This document shows, piece after piece, positions 49,730-62,831 of a stretch of 64,000 nt of DNA. Below the pieces are notes generated by a model. It had not been told where the DNA came from. It saw only the letters and a list, made by a program, of their open reading frames with translations, and did no database searches. The position numbers were made by a program, and so were the translations under genes. The stretch is from the NCBI GenBank assembly GCA_905182155.1, contig CAJJAX010000011.1, positions 1 through 64,000 on the forward strand. Direction: 5' to 3'. Numbering within the stretch: position 1 is the stretch's first letter; each line of letters starts with the position of its first letter. The DNA is from an uncultured Pseudomonadales bacterium (GTDB lineage Bacteria; Pseudomonadota; Gammaproteobacteria; Pseudomonadales; Azotimanducaceae).

Positions 49730-51145
49730 TTAGTCTCCAGCCTTAGGTTGTTTTACTTTTTTCACCAGACCCGGCGCATCAAGCACTTTTTCTGGACGCG
49801 GCCAGTCTTCAATATTGCGCTGGCGACCCCGAGCCACGCCGAGCGCGGCATCCGGAATCGCGCCCGTGATGGTCGACCCAGCGCCGATCGTCGCGCCGCG
49901 CCCGACCGTGATCGGCGCCACTAAGGCCGTGTTCGAGCCGACAAACACCTCATCTTCTAAAATGGTCTGCCATTTATTCACCCCATCGTAATTACAGGTG
50001 ATGGTGCCCGCGCCGATGTTGACCCGGGAGCCGATGGTGGCGTCGCCCAAATAACTTAGATGACTGGCCTTGCTGCCTGGCCCCATCGTGGTTTGCTTTA
50101 CTTCCACAAAATTACCAATGGCGACGCCAGCACCCAAAACCGCGCCCGGCCGCAACCGCGCATAGGGCCCAACCTGGCAATCTTGGGCAAGGCTTGCACC
50201 CTCTAGCGATGAATGGGATTTAATCAGACAGTTGTCCCCAACCTCGCTGTTTTTAATAACACTCCCGGCTTCAACGACAACCCCATCACCAATATGGCAC
50301 GGGCCTTCAAGGACGGTATTCACATCCAGCACCACGTCACGGCCAAAGGTCACAGCGCCTCGAATATCGACTCGAGCCGGATCGAGCATCCGAACGCCCG
50401 CGCGCATTAATTGCTGCGCTTGCCGGCGTTGAAAAAACCGTTCCGCTGCGGCGAGCTGAACCAGGTCATTCACGCCGCTGACGGCTTCGACCTGGTCGGT
50501 CGTAATGGACGCCACGTTTAAGCCCCTTGCCACGGCAATCGAGACGATATCGGTCAGGTAGTACTCACCTTGCTCATTGTGGTTGGTCAATTGCGCTAAC
50601 AGGTCTGGCAACAAGCCTTGGCCGATCTTAAAGATGCCGGAATTGATCTCAGTAATGGCGCGCTCCGCGGGGCTTGTGTCCTTGTCCTCGACAATGCCGA
50701 TGACGCAGCCCGCAGCATCACGCTGAATTCGACCATAGCCTGCTGGATTCGGTAGATGAACCGTAAGCACGGCAACATCCGCAGGATCCTCCAGCAAAGC
50801 CTGCAGGGTTTCTGGCTGCAGAAGCGGCACATCCCCCAAAAGCACCAGAACCGCGGAATCCGCCATAAAAAAGGGTGCCGCCTGTTGCACGGCGTGACCC
50901 GTGCCGAGCTGTTCTTTTTGGACCACCCAATTGAGATCGCCCTGATCTTCGATCGCAGCTTTCAGGGCGGCGTGATCTTCAGAGACGATGAGATGGGTTT
51001 TCACCGACTTCAACGCCCGCGCCGTTGAGACCACGTGGGCGATCATCGGCGTGCCCGCGATCGGCTGCAGCATTTTCGGGATCATCGTCTTCATACGGGT
51101 GCCTTTGCCCGCAGCCAAGACACAAATTTCGAGTGGAGGATTCAT
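49730..51145 (-). CDS. glmU: Bifunctional GlmU (GlcN-1-P acetyltransferase/GlcNAc-1-P uridylyltransferase)
   Basis: Last two steps of UDP-GlcNAc synthesis. The N-terminal uridylyltransferase has ICVLAAGKGTRMKTMIPKML, QLGTGHAVQQA, VLLGDVPLL, GYGRI, IVEDKDTSPAE and EINSGIF. The C-terminal left-handed helix consists of hexapeptide repeats, with GPYARLRPGAVLG, IGNFVEVKQTTMGPGSKASHLSYLGDA and NIGAGTITCNYDGVNKWQT, the acetyl-CoA site. About 471 residues from ATG 51145 (MNPPLE). glmU-glmS after atpC is the standard order. Frame intact. Confidence 0.97.
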   Translation of the reverse strand: MNPPLEICVLAAGKGTRMKTMIPKMLQPIAGTPMIAHVVSTARALKSVKTHLIVSEDHAALKAAIEDQGDLNWVVQKEQLGTGHAVQQAAPFFMADSAVLVLLGDVPLLQPETLQALLEDPADVAVLTVHLPNPAGYGRIQRDAAGCVIGIVEDKDTSPAERAITEINSGIFKIGQGLLPDLLAQLTNHNEQGEYYLTDIVSIAVARGLNVASITTDQVEAVSGVNDLVQLAAAERFFQRRQAQQLMRAGVRMLDPARVDIRGAVTFGRDVVLDVNTVLEGPCHIGDGVVVEAGSVIKNSEVGDNCLIKSHSSLEGASLAQDCQVGPYARLRPGAVLGAGVAIGNFVEVKQTTMGPGSKASHLSYLGDATIGSRVNIGAGTITCNYDGVNKWQTILEDEVFVGSNTALVAPITVGRGATIGAGSTITGAIPDAALGVARGRQRNIEDWPRPEKVLDAPGLVKKVKQPKAGD

Positions 51146-51274
51146 CATGAGAGTTTACCGCGCACGCACCCCCTGAACCACTGCTGTCTGGGCTCTAAAT
51201 TGCGTGTTTTAATTAAATGTTGGCGCGGGTGAATTCAGCGTGGTTTTCATTTCGCCCTTTGGGATTTGCTAGGA

Positions 51275-51703
51275 TCAGATTCTATTTTTCTGTTCTCGCA
51301 TTTTGCGAACGGTTCGCAGCATCGCCGCTTGCTCCTGAAGGTCCGCCGTCACCCGGGCAAAATCCACCTCTGAGCGTTGATCCTTAAGTTCTGCTTGAGC
51401 CTTGCCCTCGGCTTCAGCAGCGGCCGCTTCATCAATGTTATCTGCTCGGATAGCGGTATCGGCTAAAACCGTAATCGAGGTTGGCTGCACTTCAATAAAG
51501 CCGCCGGATGCGAAGAAGATTTCATCTACGCCACCTTCAAGTACCAATCTAATCGGGCCGGGTTTGATGCCGCTCAACAAGGGCGCGTGACCTGGCAGGA
51601 TCCCCAACTCGCCCATGGTGCCGGTCGCCACAACCATCTCAACCAGACCGGAGAAAATTTCCTGCTCTGCGCTAACAATACTGCAATGTACGGAGGTGGC
51701 CAT
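51275..51703 (-). CDS. atpC: ATP synthase F1 epsilon subunit
   Basis: Rotor-stalk subunit that couples gamma to the c-ring and can inhibit ATP hydrolysis. The 142-residue product has the beta-sandwich [44 protein letters not shown] and the C-terminal helices [12 protein letters not shown] with a terminal [12 protein letters not shown]. It is the last gene of the atp operon, 29 nt after atpD. About 126 bp without features separate it from glmU. Frame intact. Confidence 0.96.
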   Translation of the reverse strand: MATSVHCSIVSAEQEIFSGLVEMVVATGTMGELGILPGHAPLLSGIKPGPIRLVLEGGVDEIFFASGGFIEVQPTSITVLADTAIRADNIDEAAAAEAEGKAQAELKDQRSEVDFARVTADLQEQAAMLRTVRKMREQKNRI

Positions 51704-51732
51704 ATCTTATCCTTTCTAATCCCGTTACCGGC

Positions 51733-53108
<1,376 letters not shown>

Positions 53109-53149
53109 GTCCGGTTCCTCTTAACTAAACCTTTAAAATTCGTTGGGCT

Positions 53150-54010
53150 TTAAACAGCCGCTGCGCCACTGACAATTTCTGACAGCTCTTGGGTAATCGC
53201 TGCTTGGCGCGCTTTGTTATAAAGCAGTTGTAATTCATCAATCATGTCACCAGCGTTGTCGGTGGCGTTTTTCATTGCTAACATTCTTGCCGCCTGTTCG
53301 CAGGCTTTGTTCTCTACAACACCCTGATAAACTTGGGATTCTATATAGCGAATCAGCAGGCCATCAAGTAATTCTTTGGCATCTGGCTCATAGATATAAT
53401 CCCAGTGATGATTAAGCCGATCATCAGCCGTCGCCGCTAATGGCAACAACTGCTCTACAGTCGGCGACTGTGTCATGGTGTTGACAAATTCATTGCTGAC
53501 GACAAACAGCTTGTCGATACGCCCCTCATCGAAAGAGTCCAACATGACCTTTACGCCACCAATTAAATCAACGGCGTTGGGCTCATCACCAACATCTTGG
53601 CTCGCGGCCAACACTCGGCCGCCATAAGTTCTAAAAAACTGGATCCCTTTGTTACCAATCAAACACAGGTCCGCTTCCACGCCTTGTTCAGCCCACTGCT
53701 TCATATGCGCAATCGTGGCTTTCAAAAGGTTCACGTTCAAACCACCGCAAAGGCCTTTGTCCGTGGTCACAACAATGTAACCCACCCTTGAGACCGCCCG
53801 CTCGCGCATGAACTGATGCGGATACTCACTGGCGGCGTTCGCCATATGGCTGATCACCGATCGAATCTGATCGGAGTAAGGACGCCCTCTCGCCATGCGC
53901 TCTTGGGCTTTCCGCATTTTACTGGCGGCAACCATTTGCATCGCGCGCGTAATCTTCTGCGTGTTTTTAACACTGCCAATTTGTTTTCTGAGCTCTTTTG
54001 CATTCGCCAT
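53150..54010 (-). CDS. atpG: ATP synthase F1 gamma subunit
   Basis: Central rotor shaft of F1. The 286-residue protein has the coiled-coil ends typical of gamma: the N-terminal [38 protein letters not shown] and the C-terminal [69 protein letters not shown] is also present. Lies between atpA and atpD. Frame intact. Confidence 0.97.
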   Translation of the reverse strand: MANAKELRKQIGSVKNTQKITRAMQMVAASKMRKAQERMARGRPYSDQIRSVISHMANAASEYPHQFMRERAVSRVGYIVVTTDKGLCGGLNVNLLKATIAHMKQWAEQGVEADLCLIGNKGIQFFRTYGGRVLAASQDVGDEPNAVDLIGGVKVMLDSFDEGRIDKLFVVSNEFVNTMTQSPTVEQLLPLAATADDRLNHHWDYIYEPDAKELLDGLLIRYIESQVYQGVVENKACEQAARMLAMKNATDNAGDMIDELQLLYNKARQAAITQELSEIVSGAAAV

Positions 54011-54040
54011 AGCGTTCTCTGCTTCGCTGATCGAGGACGA

Positions 54041-55561
54041 TCAGTAGGTTTGAGTCTTCTTAAACGTTTCAATTGCTGACCGCATGGTCGCAACGACCTC
54101 ATCGGTATAGGCGCCTTCGCGATCGACTTGCGCCATAAAGTCGCCGTGCTCTGCGTGCATATAGCTCAGCAACGCCGCTTCGAAATCTAGGACTTTATCG
54201 ACGGCCACGTCTTGTAAAAATCCTTCGTTTGCCGCAAATAAAACAATACCCATTTCAGCAACACTCATAGGAGCGTATTGCTTTTGCTTCATCAACTCAT
54301 TAATTCGTTGAACCACGAGCTAATTGTTTTTGTGTTGCTTCATCTAAATCGGATGCAAATTGAGAGAATGCTTCTAATTCAGCAAATTGAGCAAGTTCTA
54401 GTTTTAATTTACCTGCTACTTTTTTCATCGCTTTTGTTTGGGCTGCTGAACCTACACGTGATACTGAGATACCTACGTTAATAGCTGGACGATCGCCCGA
54501 ATTAAACTATGTCACTTTCCAAAAAGATCTGACCATCGGTAATCGAGATCACGTTGGTTGGCACGAATGCCGAAACGTCACCCGCTTGGGTTTCAATGAT
54601 CGGCAGCGCCGTCAAAGAACCGGACCCGTTGTCTTCGTTCAGCTTAGCTGACCGCTCCAGAAGTCTCGAATCGCGAGTGCAAGTAGAAGACATCACCAGG
54701 ATACGCTTCTCGACCCGGCGGACGACGAAGCAGCAAAGAAATTTGGCGATAGGCCCAGGCTTGCTTGGTTAAATCATCATAAATGATGAGCGCATCTTCC
54801 CCGATGTCTCGGAAGTATTCGCCCATCGTGCAACCTGAGTAGGGCGCGATGTACTGCATGGTTGCAGGATCCGATGCTCCCGCCGCCACCACAATGGTGT
54901 TTTCCATCGCGCCGTGCTCTTCTAACGTCCGCACGACATTGGCAATGGACGAGACCTTCTGGCCAATGGCCACATAAACGCACTTAATGCCAGACTTTTG
55001 CTGGTTAATGATGGCATCAATGGCAATAGCCGTTTTACCGGTCTGCCGATCACCAATAATGAGTTCGCGCTGACCCCGACCCACAGGAATCATCGAGTCG
55101 ATACATTTCAGTCCGGTCTGAACGGGCTGATCAACGTGCTGACGAGCAATCACGCCCGGCGCAACCTTTTCAACGGGCGCAGTTTGCTTGGTGTTAATCG
55201 GACCCTTACCATCGATTGGGTTACCGAGCGCGTCAACAACCCGACCGAGCAATTCCGGCCCCGTTGGCACCTCAAGGATTCGGCCCGTACAGCGTGCTGT
55301 TTGGCCTTCCTTAAGCACTTTGTAGTCGCCCAAAACAACCGCGCCCACTGAGTCGCGTTCTAGGTTCAGTGCGAACCCAAACAAGTTGCCCGGAAATTCG
55401 ATCATTTCCCCATTTTGGACATCCGCTAAGCCGTGAATTCGAACGATCCCATCAGACACACTAACGATCGTGCCTTCGTTTCGGGCTTCAGAGGTCACAT
55501 CGAGCCGTGCAATTCTCTGTTTGATAATTTCACTGATCTCTGAAGGATTCAGTTGTTGCAT
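54041..55561 (-). CDS. atpA: ATP synthase F1 alpha subunit with plastid-like insert
   Basis: Nucleotide-binding structural subunit of F1. ATG 55561 ([20 protein letters not shown]) follows GAGGTGCGAAAC. Host-type sequence includes [69 protein letters not shown] small insertion near 54665 shifts the frame to [33 protein letters not shown]. From 54500 to 54317 the sequence is AT-rich, reads [20 protein letters not shown] in a third frame, and is plastid-like in codon use. The host frame resumes with [20 protein letters not shown]. Total span about 507 residues, near normal 513. Confidence 0.93.
54317..54500 (-). other. Foreign AT-rich patch inside atpA, algal-plastid/cyanobacterial-like
   Basis: About 184 bp encode, with no gap against the family, [18 protein letters not shown], then [19 protein letters not shown] and [18 protein letters not shown]. 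Gammaproteobacterial AtpA reads differently here (for example [18 protein letters not shown]). GC is 36% by count over 54321-54480; all but seven of about 62 codons end in A or T. Both are typical of chloroplast genes and unlike the rest of this window. The reading frame differs from both flanks, so both borders are abrupt joins. Confidence 0.75.
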
Positions 55562-55585
55562 GTTTCGCACCTCAAGAGTTCTAGT

Positions 55586-56128
55586 TTACTGTAGCGTTCC
55601 AGCCAGTTTTTGCAGTTTTCCGCGGACCGAGTCATCAATGACAGTATCTTCGGTTCGGATTACAACACCACCCAGCAGTGAGCTGTCAGTTTCAGTTTCT
55701 AATTCAACGGTTCTTTGCAATCGGCGATTTAACGCTTCTTTGAGTGTTGCTTGTTCGTCATCAGACAACTCATAGGCACTGACAATGGCGACCTCAACCG
55801 TTTTTTCATGATTTGCTTTCAGCACTTCATATTGTTGGGCAATGGTTGCAATCAGCGATAACCGATCGAAATCTGCCAATACTTTGACAAAGTTCGACCC
55901 AGACACTGACAGGTCATCGCCCATTAAATCCGTGAGCCATTGCGCTGTCGCCAACCCGGAATGAGCGGGATTATCGAGCATTCGCTCAACGGCCGGCTCA
56001 ACCACGGCAGCGCTCAACAGCGCTAACATTTTGGACCAGCTCGCCAAACCATCGGTTTCGTCAAGCGCCGTTGAAAAAGCGGCGCGTGCATAGGGCCTAG
56101 CGACCGTTGCTAATTCTGCTTCAGCCAT
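55586..56128 (-). CDS. atpH: ATP synthase F1 delta subunit
   Basis: Peripheral-stalk protein at the top of F1 linking alpha and b. The 180-residue product shows the N-terminal helical bundle ELATVARPYARAAFSTALDE and the C-terminal KTVEVAIVSAYELSDDEQATLKEALNRRL, LLGGVVIRTEDTVIDDSVRGKLQKL. Lies 8 nt after atpF. Frame intact; composition normal. Confidence 0.96.
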   Translation of the reverse strand: MAEAELATVARPYARAAFSTALDETDGLASWSKMLALLSAAVVEPAVERMLDNPAHSGLATAQWLTDLMGDDLSVSGSNFVKVLADFDRLSLIATIAQQYEVLKANHEKTVEVAIVSAYELSDDEQATLKEALNRRLQRTVELETETDSSLLGGVVIRTEDTVIDDSVRGKLQKLAGTLQ

Positions 56129-56136
56129 TGGGTCTC

Positions 56137-56602
56137 CTAAAGCGCTTGTGAGAGCTTCGTTAACATCGCCTCATGCGCCGCCCGATCGATCGACTGCGAC
56201 AAGATTTTCTCGGCGCCTTCAACGGCCAAGTCGGCGCCCACGTAGCGCTTCACGGGCCCGACTGATCTCTTGATCAATCGATTCCTGAGCCCCATCGATG
56301 ATTCGCTTGGCTTCTTCTTTCGCCTGATCTTTGGCTTCATCAATGATCTGATTCGCCCGTCCTCGCGCCTGGGTAATCAATTCACCCGCTTCGCGCTTCG
56401 CGGCTTCAAGCTCATTGGCAGCCGACTCATTGGCTTGCAGAAGCTGTTGCTCGGCTTTCGAAGCATTTTCTAAGCCATCCGCGATCAATTTCTGGCGGGT
56501 TCGCATCATTTCCGTGAGCGGAGGCCAAACGTAGCGCATGCAAAAAACCACAAACATCACAAAAGCAATGAGCTGACCCAACATGGTAAGATTAATATTC
56601 AC
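56137..56602 (-). CDS. atpF: ATP synthase F0 b subunit (one frameshift as read)
   Basis: Peripheral-stalk dimer anchored by one N-terminal helix. ATG 56602 gives [29 protein letters not shown] and then a long heptad coiled coil rich in E, A and K ([30 protein letters not shown]). At about 56255 the frame shifts; the next frame continues [32 protein letters not shown] to the stop. One base restores about 155 residues, the normal 156. Between atpE and atpH. Confidence 0.94.
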
Positions 56603-56639
56603 GCGTCACCTCTTCGATGATCAGTTCTTCGGATAGGAT

Positions 56640-57772
<1,133 letters not shown>

Positions 57773-57978
57773 CTAGCGGTTTCACCGTCAAACCTGCTCT
57801 TGGCGCCTCTGTATCATGCTCAAGGCGTTCAGTGCTCGAAGCATTGACAACCCGTCGGGCTTTACCGGTCACGTGAATCTGTGATGCTGCGTTTGGACCG
57901 ATGCCCATTGGGCCCTAAATTCTTTAAACGTCGATTCCCTGACCTTCTAATCGTGTTCGGCGCTGCATTTCAACACCC

Positions 57979-58020
57979 TATTTGCCGGCTCTAAGACCCT
58001 ATTTGCCGGCTCTAAGACCC
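57979..58020. repeat. Perfect 21-bp tandem duplication at the atpI stop
   Basis: A 21-bp unit starting TATTTGCCGG and ending AAGACCC stands twice, at 57979-57999 and 58000-58020. On the minus strand each copy encodes GLRAGK plus TAG, so the last codons and stop of atpI are repeated right after the gene. It looks like recent slippage or a local assembly duplication. Confidence 0.85.
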
Positions 58021-58358
58021 TGGGCTCGCGTTAATCCAATTCGAGCCCAAATCAATTGGCTCATGACCACGCCAACCAAAAATCCTGGTAACGGCAGCTC
58101 AGGCCAGATTTTCACTAAGGCAATCACGCCCAATCCAAGCAACACCCACTTTACAACCTGCGACCACCAGAGCGCGCCAAACCCCCGGGCGTTTAACACC
58201 ATGCCTTGAGCGGTTGCGGCCGAACCCGCGAGCACTATGCCCGCAACACCAGCCCAAACCGGACGCCACTGGGTGATCACAGCCACCAAAACCATAGCCG
58301 ATAGCAGAACCAAATGCATCGCTAAGGCCGATTTGGCCAAGGCTTGCCACTTAAACAC
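57999..58358 (-). CDS. atpI: ATP synthase protein I
   Basis: Small membrane protein that helps assembly of the c-ring and may aid Mg2+ supply. The 119-residue product has four hydrophobic segments (about 8-28, 33-52, 67-84, 92-108) and a conserved Arg/Gly pattern in NARGFGALWWSQVVKW. The last six codons are duplicated behind the stop. Position at the head of the atp operon, after parB and before atpB, is standard. Sequence is weakly conserved in this family, so the call leans on position and topology. Confidence 0.88.
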   Translation of the reverse strand: MFKWQALAKSALAMHLVLLSAMVLVAVITQWRPVWAGVAGIVLAGSAATAQGMVLNARGFGALWWSQVVKWVLLGLGVIALVKIWPELPLPGFLVGVVMSQLIWARIGLTRAQGLRAGK

Positions 58359-58490
58359 AGCAACCCATCGTCATGCTTTTGGTGCCGCATGACCCACCGA
58401 CCGCCTCAGTTTTCGGCGAGCAGAGTATAGAGAGATTAAGGTCGGCCTTCAACTTTATCCTTGAAGAAATTGCGTTTTTACCGGTATTCG

Positions 58491-59405
58491 TCAATTACGG
58501 TCCTGCTGAGAAAAACCCGCTCGGGTTAAGACCCCTTCGAGCTCATCAAAGGAATTGTAGTCGATAATCAATTGACCTTTGCGCGCCCCTTTCTTTTTGA
58601 GTTTCACGGCTTGCCCAAAATAGTCAGACAATCGGTGCTCCAAGCGCGCCACATCTGCGTCTTTTCGGACGATGACCGCGTCGGGTGTTGGTGAAAGTAG
58701 CCGTTTTACCAGGTTTTCGGTCTGCCTGACGGTGAGCTGCTTGGCCACAATGTGCCGGGCAGCCTGGCCTTGGGCTTCTGGCTCAAGGGTAAGCAATGCT
58801 CTCGCGTGGCCCATTTCCAACTGTCCGCCCGACAGCAGCTCAGCAGCAACGCCGCCCAACTTCGATAGCCGTATGGCATTACTGACAGCCGCTCGACTTT
58901 TACCCACTGCCTCGCCAACTTCCTGATGGGTCAGTGAAAACTCTTCAACCAGGCGGCTTAACGCCAACGCTTCTTCAAGAGGATTGAGGTTTTCACGCTG
59001 AATATTCTCAATCAAGGCCAGTGCCAGCTGGTTTTTCGGCTCGACGGATTTAATCAAACAGGGCACCTGATCAAGGCCTGCAAGCTGGCTTGCGCGCCAA
59101 CGCCGCTCGCCCGCAATCAATTCAAAGCGCTGCGCCTCAAGCTTTCGAACCAGAATCGGCTGCATCACCCCGTGGGTACGAATAGACGCCGCTAACTCTT
59201 CAAGCTTGGTTGCATCAAATTGCCGCCTCGGTTGATACCGACCCGGCTGGATCCATTCTACCGGAATGAGCCGCATTGCTTCCTGACCGGGCTGCGCATC
59301 ATCAATGCTCGAAGAGCTCAATGGCGCGTCGATTTGCCCAGGCCCAGGCGTTGGACCAAGCAATGCATCCAATCCTCGTCCTAACCCTCTCTTCTTACCT
59401 GCCAT
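58491..59405 (-). CDS. parB: Chromosome partitioning protein ParB
   Basis: Centromere-binding CTPase that spreads from parS sites and loads SMC complexes. The 304-residue protein starts MAGKKRGLGRGLDALLG and has the box-II motif LIAGERRWRASQLAGL with the preceding IRTHGVMQPILVRK, LALIENIQRENLNPLEEA and the helix-turn-helix LTHQEVGEAVGKSRAAVSNAIRLSKL. The C-terminal dimerisation part ends with YNSFDELEGVLTRAGFSQQD. 46 nt downstream of parA. Frame intact. I saw no clear parS site nearby. Confidence 0.96.
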   Translation of the reverse strand: MAGKKRGLGRGLDALLGPTPGPGQIDAPLSSSSIDDAQPGQEAMRLIPVEWIQPGRYQPRRQFDATKLEELAASIRTHGVMQPILVRKLEAQRFELIAGERRWRASQLAGLDQVPCLIKSVEPKNQLALALIENIQRENLNPLEEALALSRLVEEFSLTHQEVGEAVGKSRAAVSNAIRLSKLGGVAAELLSGGQLEMGHARALLTLEPEAQGQAARHIVAKQLTVRQTENLVKRLLSPTPDAVIVRKDADVARLEHRLSDYFGQAVKLKKKGARKGQLIIDYNSFDELEGVLTRAGFSQQDRN

Positions 59406-59451
59406 GCTGTTGCTCCCAAGAACGTTCGGCTTGTGAACGTCCTGATACTGA

Positions 59452-60264
59452 TTAATCGGTTTCGATCATTGGATCGGTGATCCCGCGATCGATTGCTGTT
59501 ATTGCGTCCAGTTCTCGTCGAACCAGCTCACCTGCAAGCGCGAGATAGGCCTTGGCCCCAGAAGATGTCGGATCATAGGCAACGATCGGTAATCCATGGC
59601 TCGGTGCCTCGGCCAAGCGCACGTTTCTCGGAATCACAGTTCGATACAGTTTTTCACCAAAGTGCCGCTGTAATTGCTCAGAAACATCTTTCGTCAGGCT
59701 GTTCCGAGGATCAAACATCGTCCTGACAATCCCTTCAATCTGTAAATTTGGATTGAGATGCGCCACCACGCGCTTTATGGTTTCGACCAGCGCAGAAAGC
59801 CCTTCCAGCGCATAATACTCGCATTGCATTGGAATAATCAGGCTCGTAGCCGCGGCCAGCGCATTAATAGTGAGTAAATTCAGCGCCGGCGGACAATCAA
59901 TGACAACATAATCAAATTGGTCGCTGACTCGGCTTAAAGCCGATTTTAAACGATACTCTCGGTCTTCGAGATCGAGCAGATCAATTTCCGCCCCGGTCAG
60001 GTCCGCATTCGCGCCAACGACCCTTAAGCCGCCAGCCCCATCCACCATAACGTTCTGCAGACCCTGATCTAAGACCAGAACGTCATAAACTGATTCGACC
60101 AACGCAGCTTTATCGACCCCGCAACCCATTGTGGCATTCCCTTGGGCATCTAAATCGATGAGCAAAACCCGGCGCCGCATTGCCGCTAAGCACGCCGCCA
60201 AATTTACCGAGGTGGTGGTTTTTCCCACCCCGCCTTTTTGGTTGACCACTGCAAATACTTTCAA
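59452..60264 (-). CDS. parA: Chromosome partitioning ATPase ParA
   Basis: Deviant Walker ATPase that moves ParB-parS complexes. The 270-residue protein has MKVFAVVNQKGGVGKTTTSVNLAACLA, VLLIDLDAQGNATMGCGVD, DYVVIDCPPALNLLTINALAAA, and the C-terminal RNVRLAEAPSHGLPIVAYDPTSSGAKAYLALA. The chain ends with an extra segment of about 10 residues (DRGITDPMIETD). rsmG lies 31 nt upstream. Standard position next to the origin-proximal mnmG-rsmG pair. Frame intact. Confidence 0.97.
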   Translation of the reverse strand: MKVFAVVNQKGGVGKTTTSVNLAACLAAMRRRVLLIDLDAQGNATMGCGVDKAALVESVYDVLVLDQGLQNVMVDGAGGLRVVGANADLTGAEIDLLDLEDREYRLKSALSRVSDQFDYVVIDCPPALNLLTINALAAATSLIIPMQCEYYALEGLSALVETIKRVVAHLNPNLQIEGIVRTMFDPRNSLTKDVSEQLQRHFGEKLYRTVIPRNVRLAEAPSHGLPIVAYDPTSSGAKAYLALAGELVRRELDAITAIDRGITDPMIETD

Positions 60265-60295
60265 CTGTGGCTCCTTGATCGATTGACTCGGTTAT

Positions 60296-60964
60296 TCACT
60301 CGGACTCACCCTTGCTGGGTCGGATCTCGATCAAAAATCGATCCTCATTCAGCCCCGGGACAAACAACGGCCACAGCCTAATGGTTGCTTGCTGAGCCAG
60401 TCGATGCATCACGTCAGCTTCTGGCGACTTACCGAGCATGGCGAGTATAACGCCATCTTCATTCAGCAAGTGTTTTATTGCCGGCACCAGTGTGTCAAGC
60501 GGCTTAAACGCTCGGCAAAGCACTTGATCAACCCCCCCCGGCGGGATGGCTTCGAAACCCGGTCATGAACCACCTTCAGGTTGGTAAGATCCAGCGCCAC
60601 TTTGACCTGGGTTAGAAACCGAGTTTTTTTACTATTGGAATCAACCAAAACAAAGTCATGATTCGGCAAACAGATAGCCAACGGAATCCCCGGCAACCCG
60701 GCACCCGTGCCGACATCCATAATGCGAGCCCCCCGAAACGAACGGCAAAATAACGAGCGAATCCAGCAGGTGGCGGATGACCTGACCTCGATCATCGCGT
60801 ATTGCCGTTAAGTTAAACGCCTTGTTCCACTGCTGAAGCAGCCGGAAATAGCTTAAAAAAGCATTTTCGAGCGCCAACACATCGACCGGTAAACCTGCTG
60901 GCGTCTGACATTGCTCGGCGGCAAAGGCTTGGAGCCCATCCGCAAGTTCGGTTTCTAAGCTCAA
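60296..60964 (-). CDS. rsmG: 16S rRNA m7G527 methyltransferase RsmG (two frameshifts as read)
   Basis: Methylates G527 of 16S rRNA; its loss gives low-level streptomycin resistance. ATG 60964 reads [20 protein letters not shown] and WNKAFNLTAIRDDRGQVIRHLLDSLVILPFV. Near 60735 the frame shifts just before the SAM motif IMDVGTGAGLPGIPLAICLPN, then VDSNSKKTRFLTQVKVAL. Near 60556, before a run of eight Cs (plus strand), it shifts again to QVLCRAFKPLDTLVPAI and the end. About 222 residues joined, normal about 207-215. Overlaps mnmG by 4 nt. Confidence 0.93.
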
Positions 60965-62831
60965 ATGGTGGCTGCGCGCTTGGCTAAGCCGCCCTTGCGT
61001 TTTAAATGAACCAAGAGCAATGAAACTGCGGCTGGGGTTACACCCGAGATTCGGCCCGCCTGTCCAAGGTTCTCAGGCTTTACCTGCGCCAATTTTTGTC
61101 TGACCTCATTCGAAAGACCGGAAATTGTCGAATAATCTAAATCCAACGGGATGGCCAAGCCCTGCTGCGCTTTCAATCTTGAGATTTCTTGCGTTTGCCG
61201 GTCAATATAACCTTGGTATTTGAACTCGATTTCAACTTGTTCAATGACCTCTAATTCAGGCAGCGGGCACGCGGCCGCTGACAACAAATCAGGGAGATTC
61301 ACTTCTGGCCGCTTAATGAGTTCTGATAAACGATATTCCTTGTGCATCGGCTCGTTCAAAACAGCATCAACAGCGCCATTGCCCGGAAATACCAAAGCCG
61401 ATTTCATCTGGCTTTTCAGCACCTCGATCGCTTCCTGCTTTTGTTCGAATGCTTGCCATTGACCATCCGACAGCAACCCAAATTTTCGGCCGATTGCGCA
61501 CAACCGTTGATCGGCATTATCTTGGCGAAGGATAAGCCGATATTCGGCCCGGCTGGTAAACATTCGGTAAGGCTCTTGAGTCCCATTAGTAACTAAATCA
61601 TCGACCATAACGCCAACATAAGCTTGTTTATAATTAGGGGCTGCTGCTCCTTTACCTTTAGGTGTGCGTTTATTCCCGCCATTAGCCCCTGAGAAGCAGC
61701 TTCTTCATAGCCGGTTGTGCCATTAATTTGGCCCGCAAAAAATAGTCCGTTTAAATAAGCCCTTATATCTTGATACTTCAAATCCCTCGGTTCAAAATAA
61801 TCATATTCAATGGCATAGCCAGGCCGGGTGATGTGCGCCGACTCAAACCCGGGAATGCTTTGCAGTAGTGCAACTTGAACATCATAGGGCAGGCTGGTGG
61901 AGATACCGTTTGGATAGAGCTCGTGGGTATTGAGCCCCTCGGGTTCAATGAAGATTTGATGAGACGTTTTATCCGCAAATCGAACGATCTTGTCTTCAAT
62001 GGATGGACAATATCGCGGCCCAATCCCGTCAATCACGCCAGAATACAAAGGCGAGCGATCTAATCCGGCGCGGATAATGTCATGGGTTCGCTCGGTCGTA
62101 TGCGTGATATAACACGGCACCTGCTCCGGATGGTCACCCTCATTTGACCAAAATGACATTTTTGGCGTGGGCAGGTCCCCAGGTTGCGGTGTGAGCGTAC
62201 TAAAATCAACGCTGCGCGCATCAACCCTCGGTGGCGTTCCGGTTTTTAATCGACCCACGGCAAAGGGTAGCTCGCGCAATCGATCGGCTAACCGATTTGA
62301 GGCTGAATCCCCTGCACGCCCGCCACTCTGCTGATTTAAGCCAACATGAATAATGCCGCCCAAAAAGGTGCCAACGGTCAGAATGACCGAGCGGGCCAGA
62401 AAACGCTGTTGCATTTGCGTCACCACGCCAACCACCCGATCGCCTTCAACAATCAAATCATCAACAGATTGTTGAAAAATCCTGAGCCCTGGCTGGTTTT
62501 CCAATCGTGATCGAATAAATTGCTTATACAGCTGCCGATCCGTTTGGGCTCTTGTCGCGCGAACGGCCGGGCCTTTGCGCGCATTCAACACTCTAAAATG
62601 AATCCCTGCCGCATCTGCGGCTTCGGCCATAACCCCACCCAAGGCATCTATTTCTCTCACCAAATGGCTTTTACCGATTCCGCCGATCGCTGGATTGCAG
62701 GACATTTGGCCCAACGTCTCGATATTCTGCGTCACCAACAACGTTTGCGCGCCCATGCGAGCCGCCGCCAAAGCCGCTTCGCTGCCAGCGTGACCCCCAC
62801 CCACAACAATCACATCAAACGTCTCTTGCAA
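60961..62831 (-). CDS. mnmG: tRNA U34 carboxymethylaminomethyl modification protein MnmG (one frameshift as read)
   Basis: FAD-dependent partner of MnmE for cmnm5U34 on tRNA wobble bases. The TTG start at 62831 is 6 nt after GAGGGG; no ATG is available. Motifs: [121 protein letters not shown]. Near 61640 the frame shifts; the next frame continues [41 protein letters not shown] and ends with [15 protein letters not shown]. About 623 residues joined, normal about 629. mnmE is upstream, 301 bp away. Confidence 0.95.
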
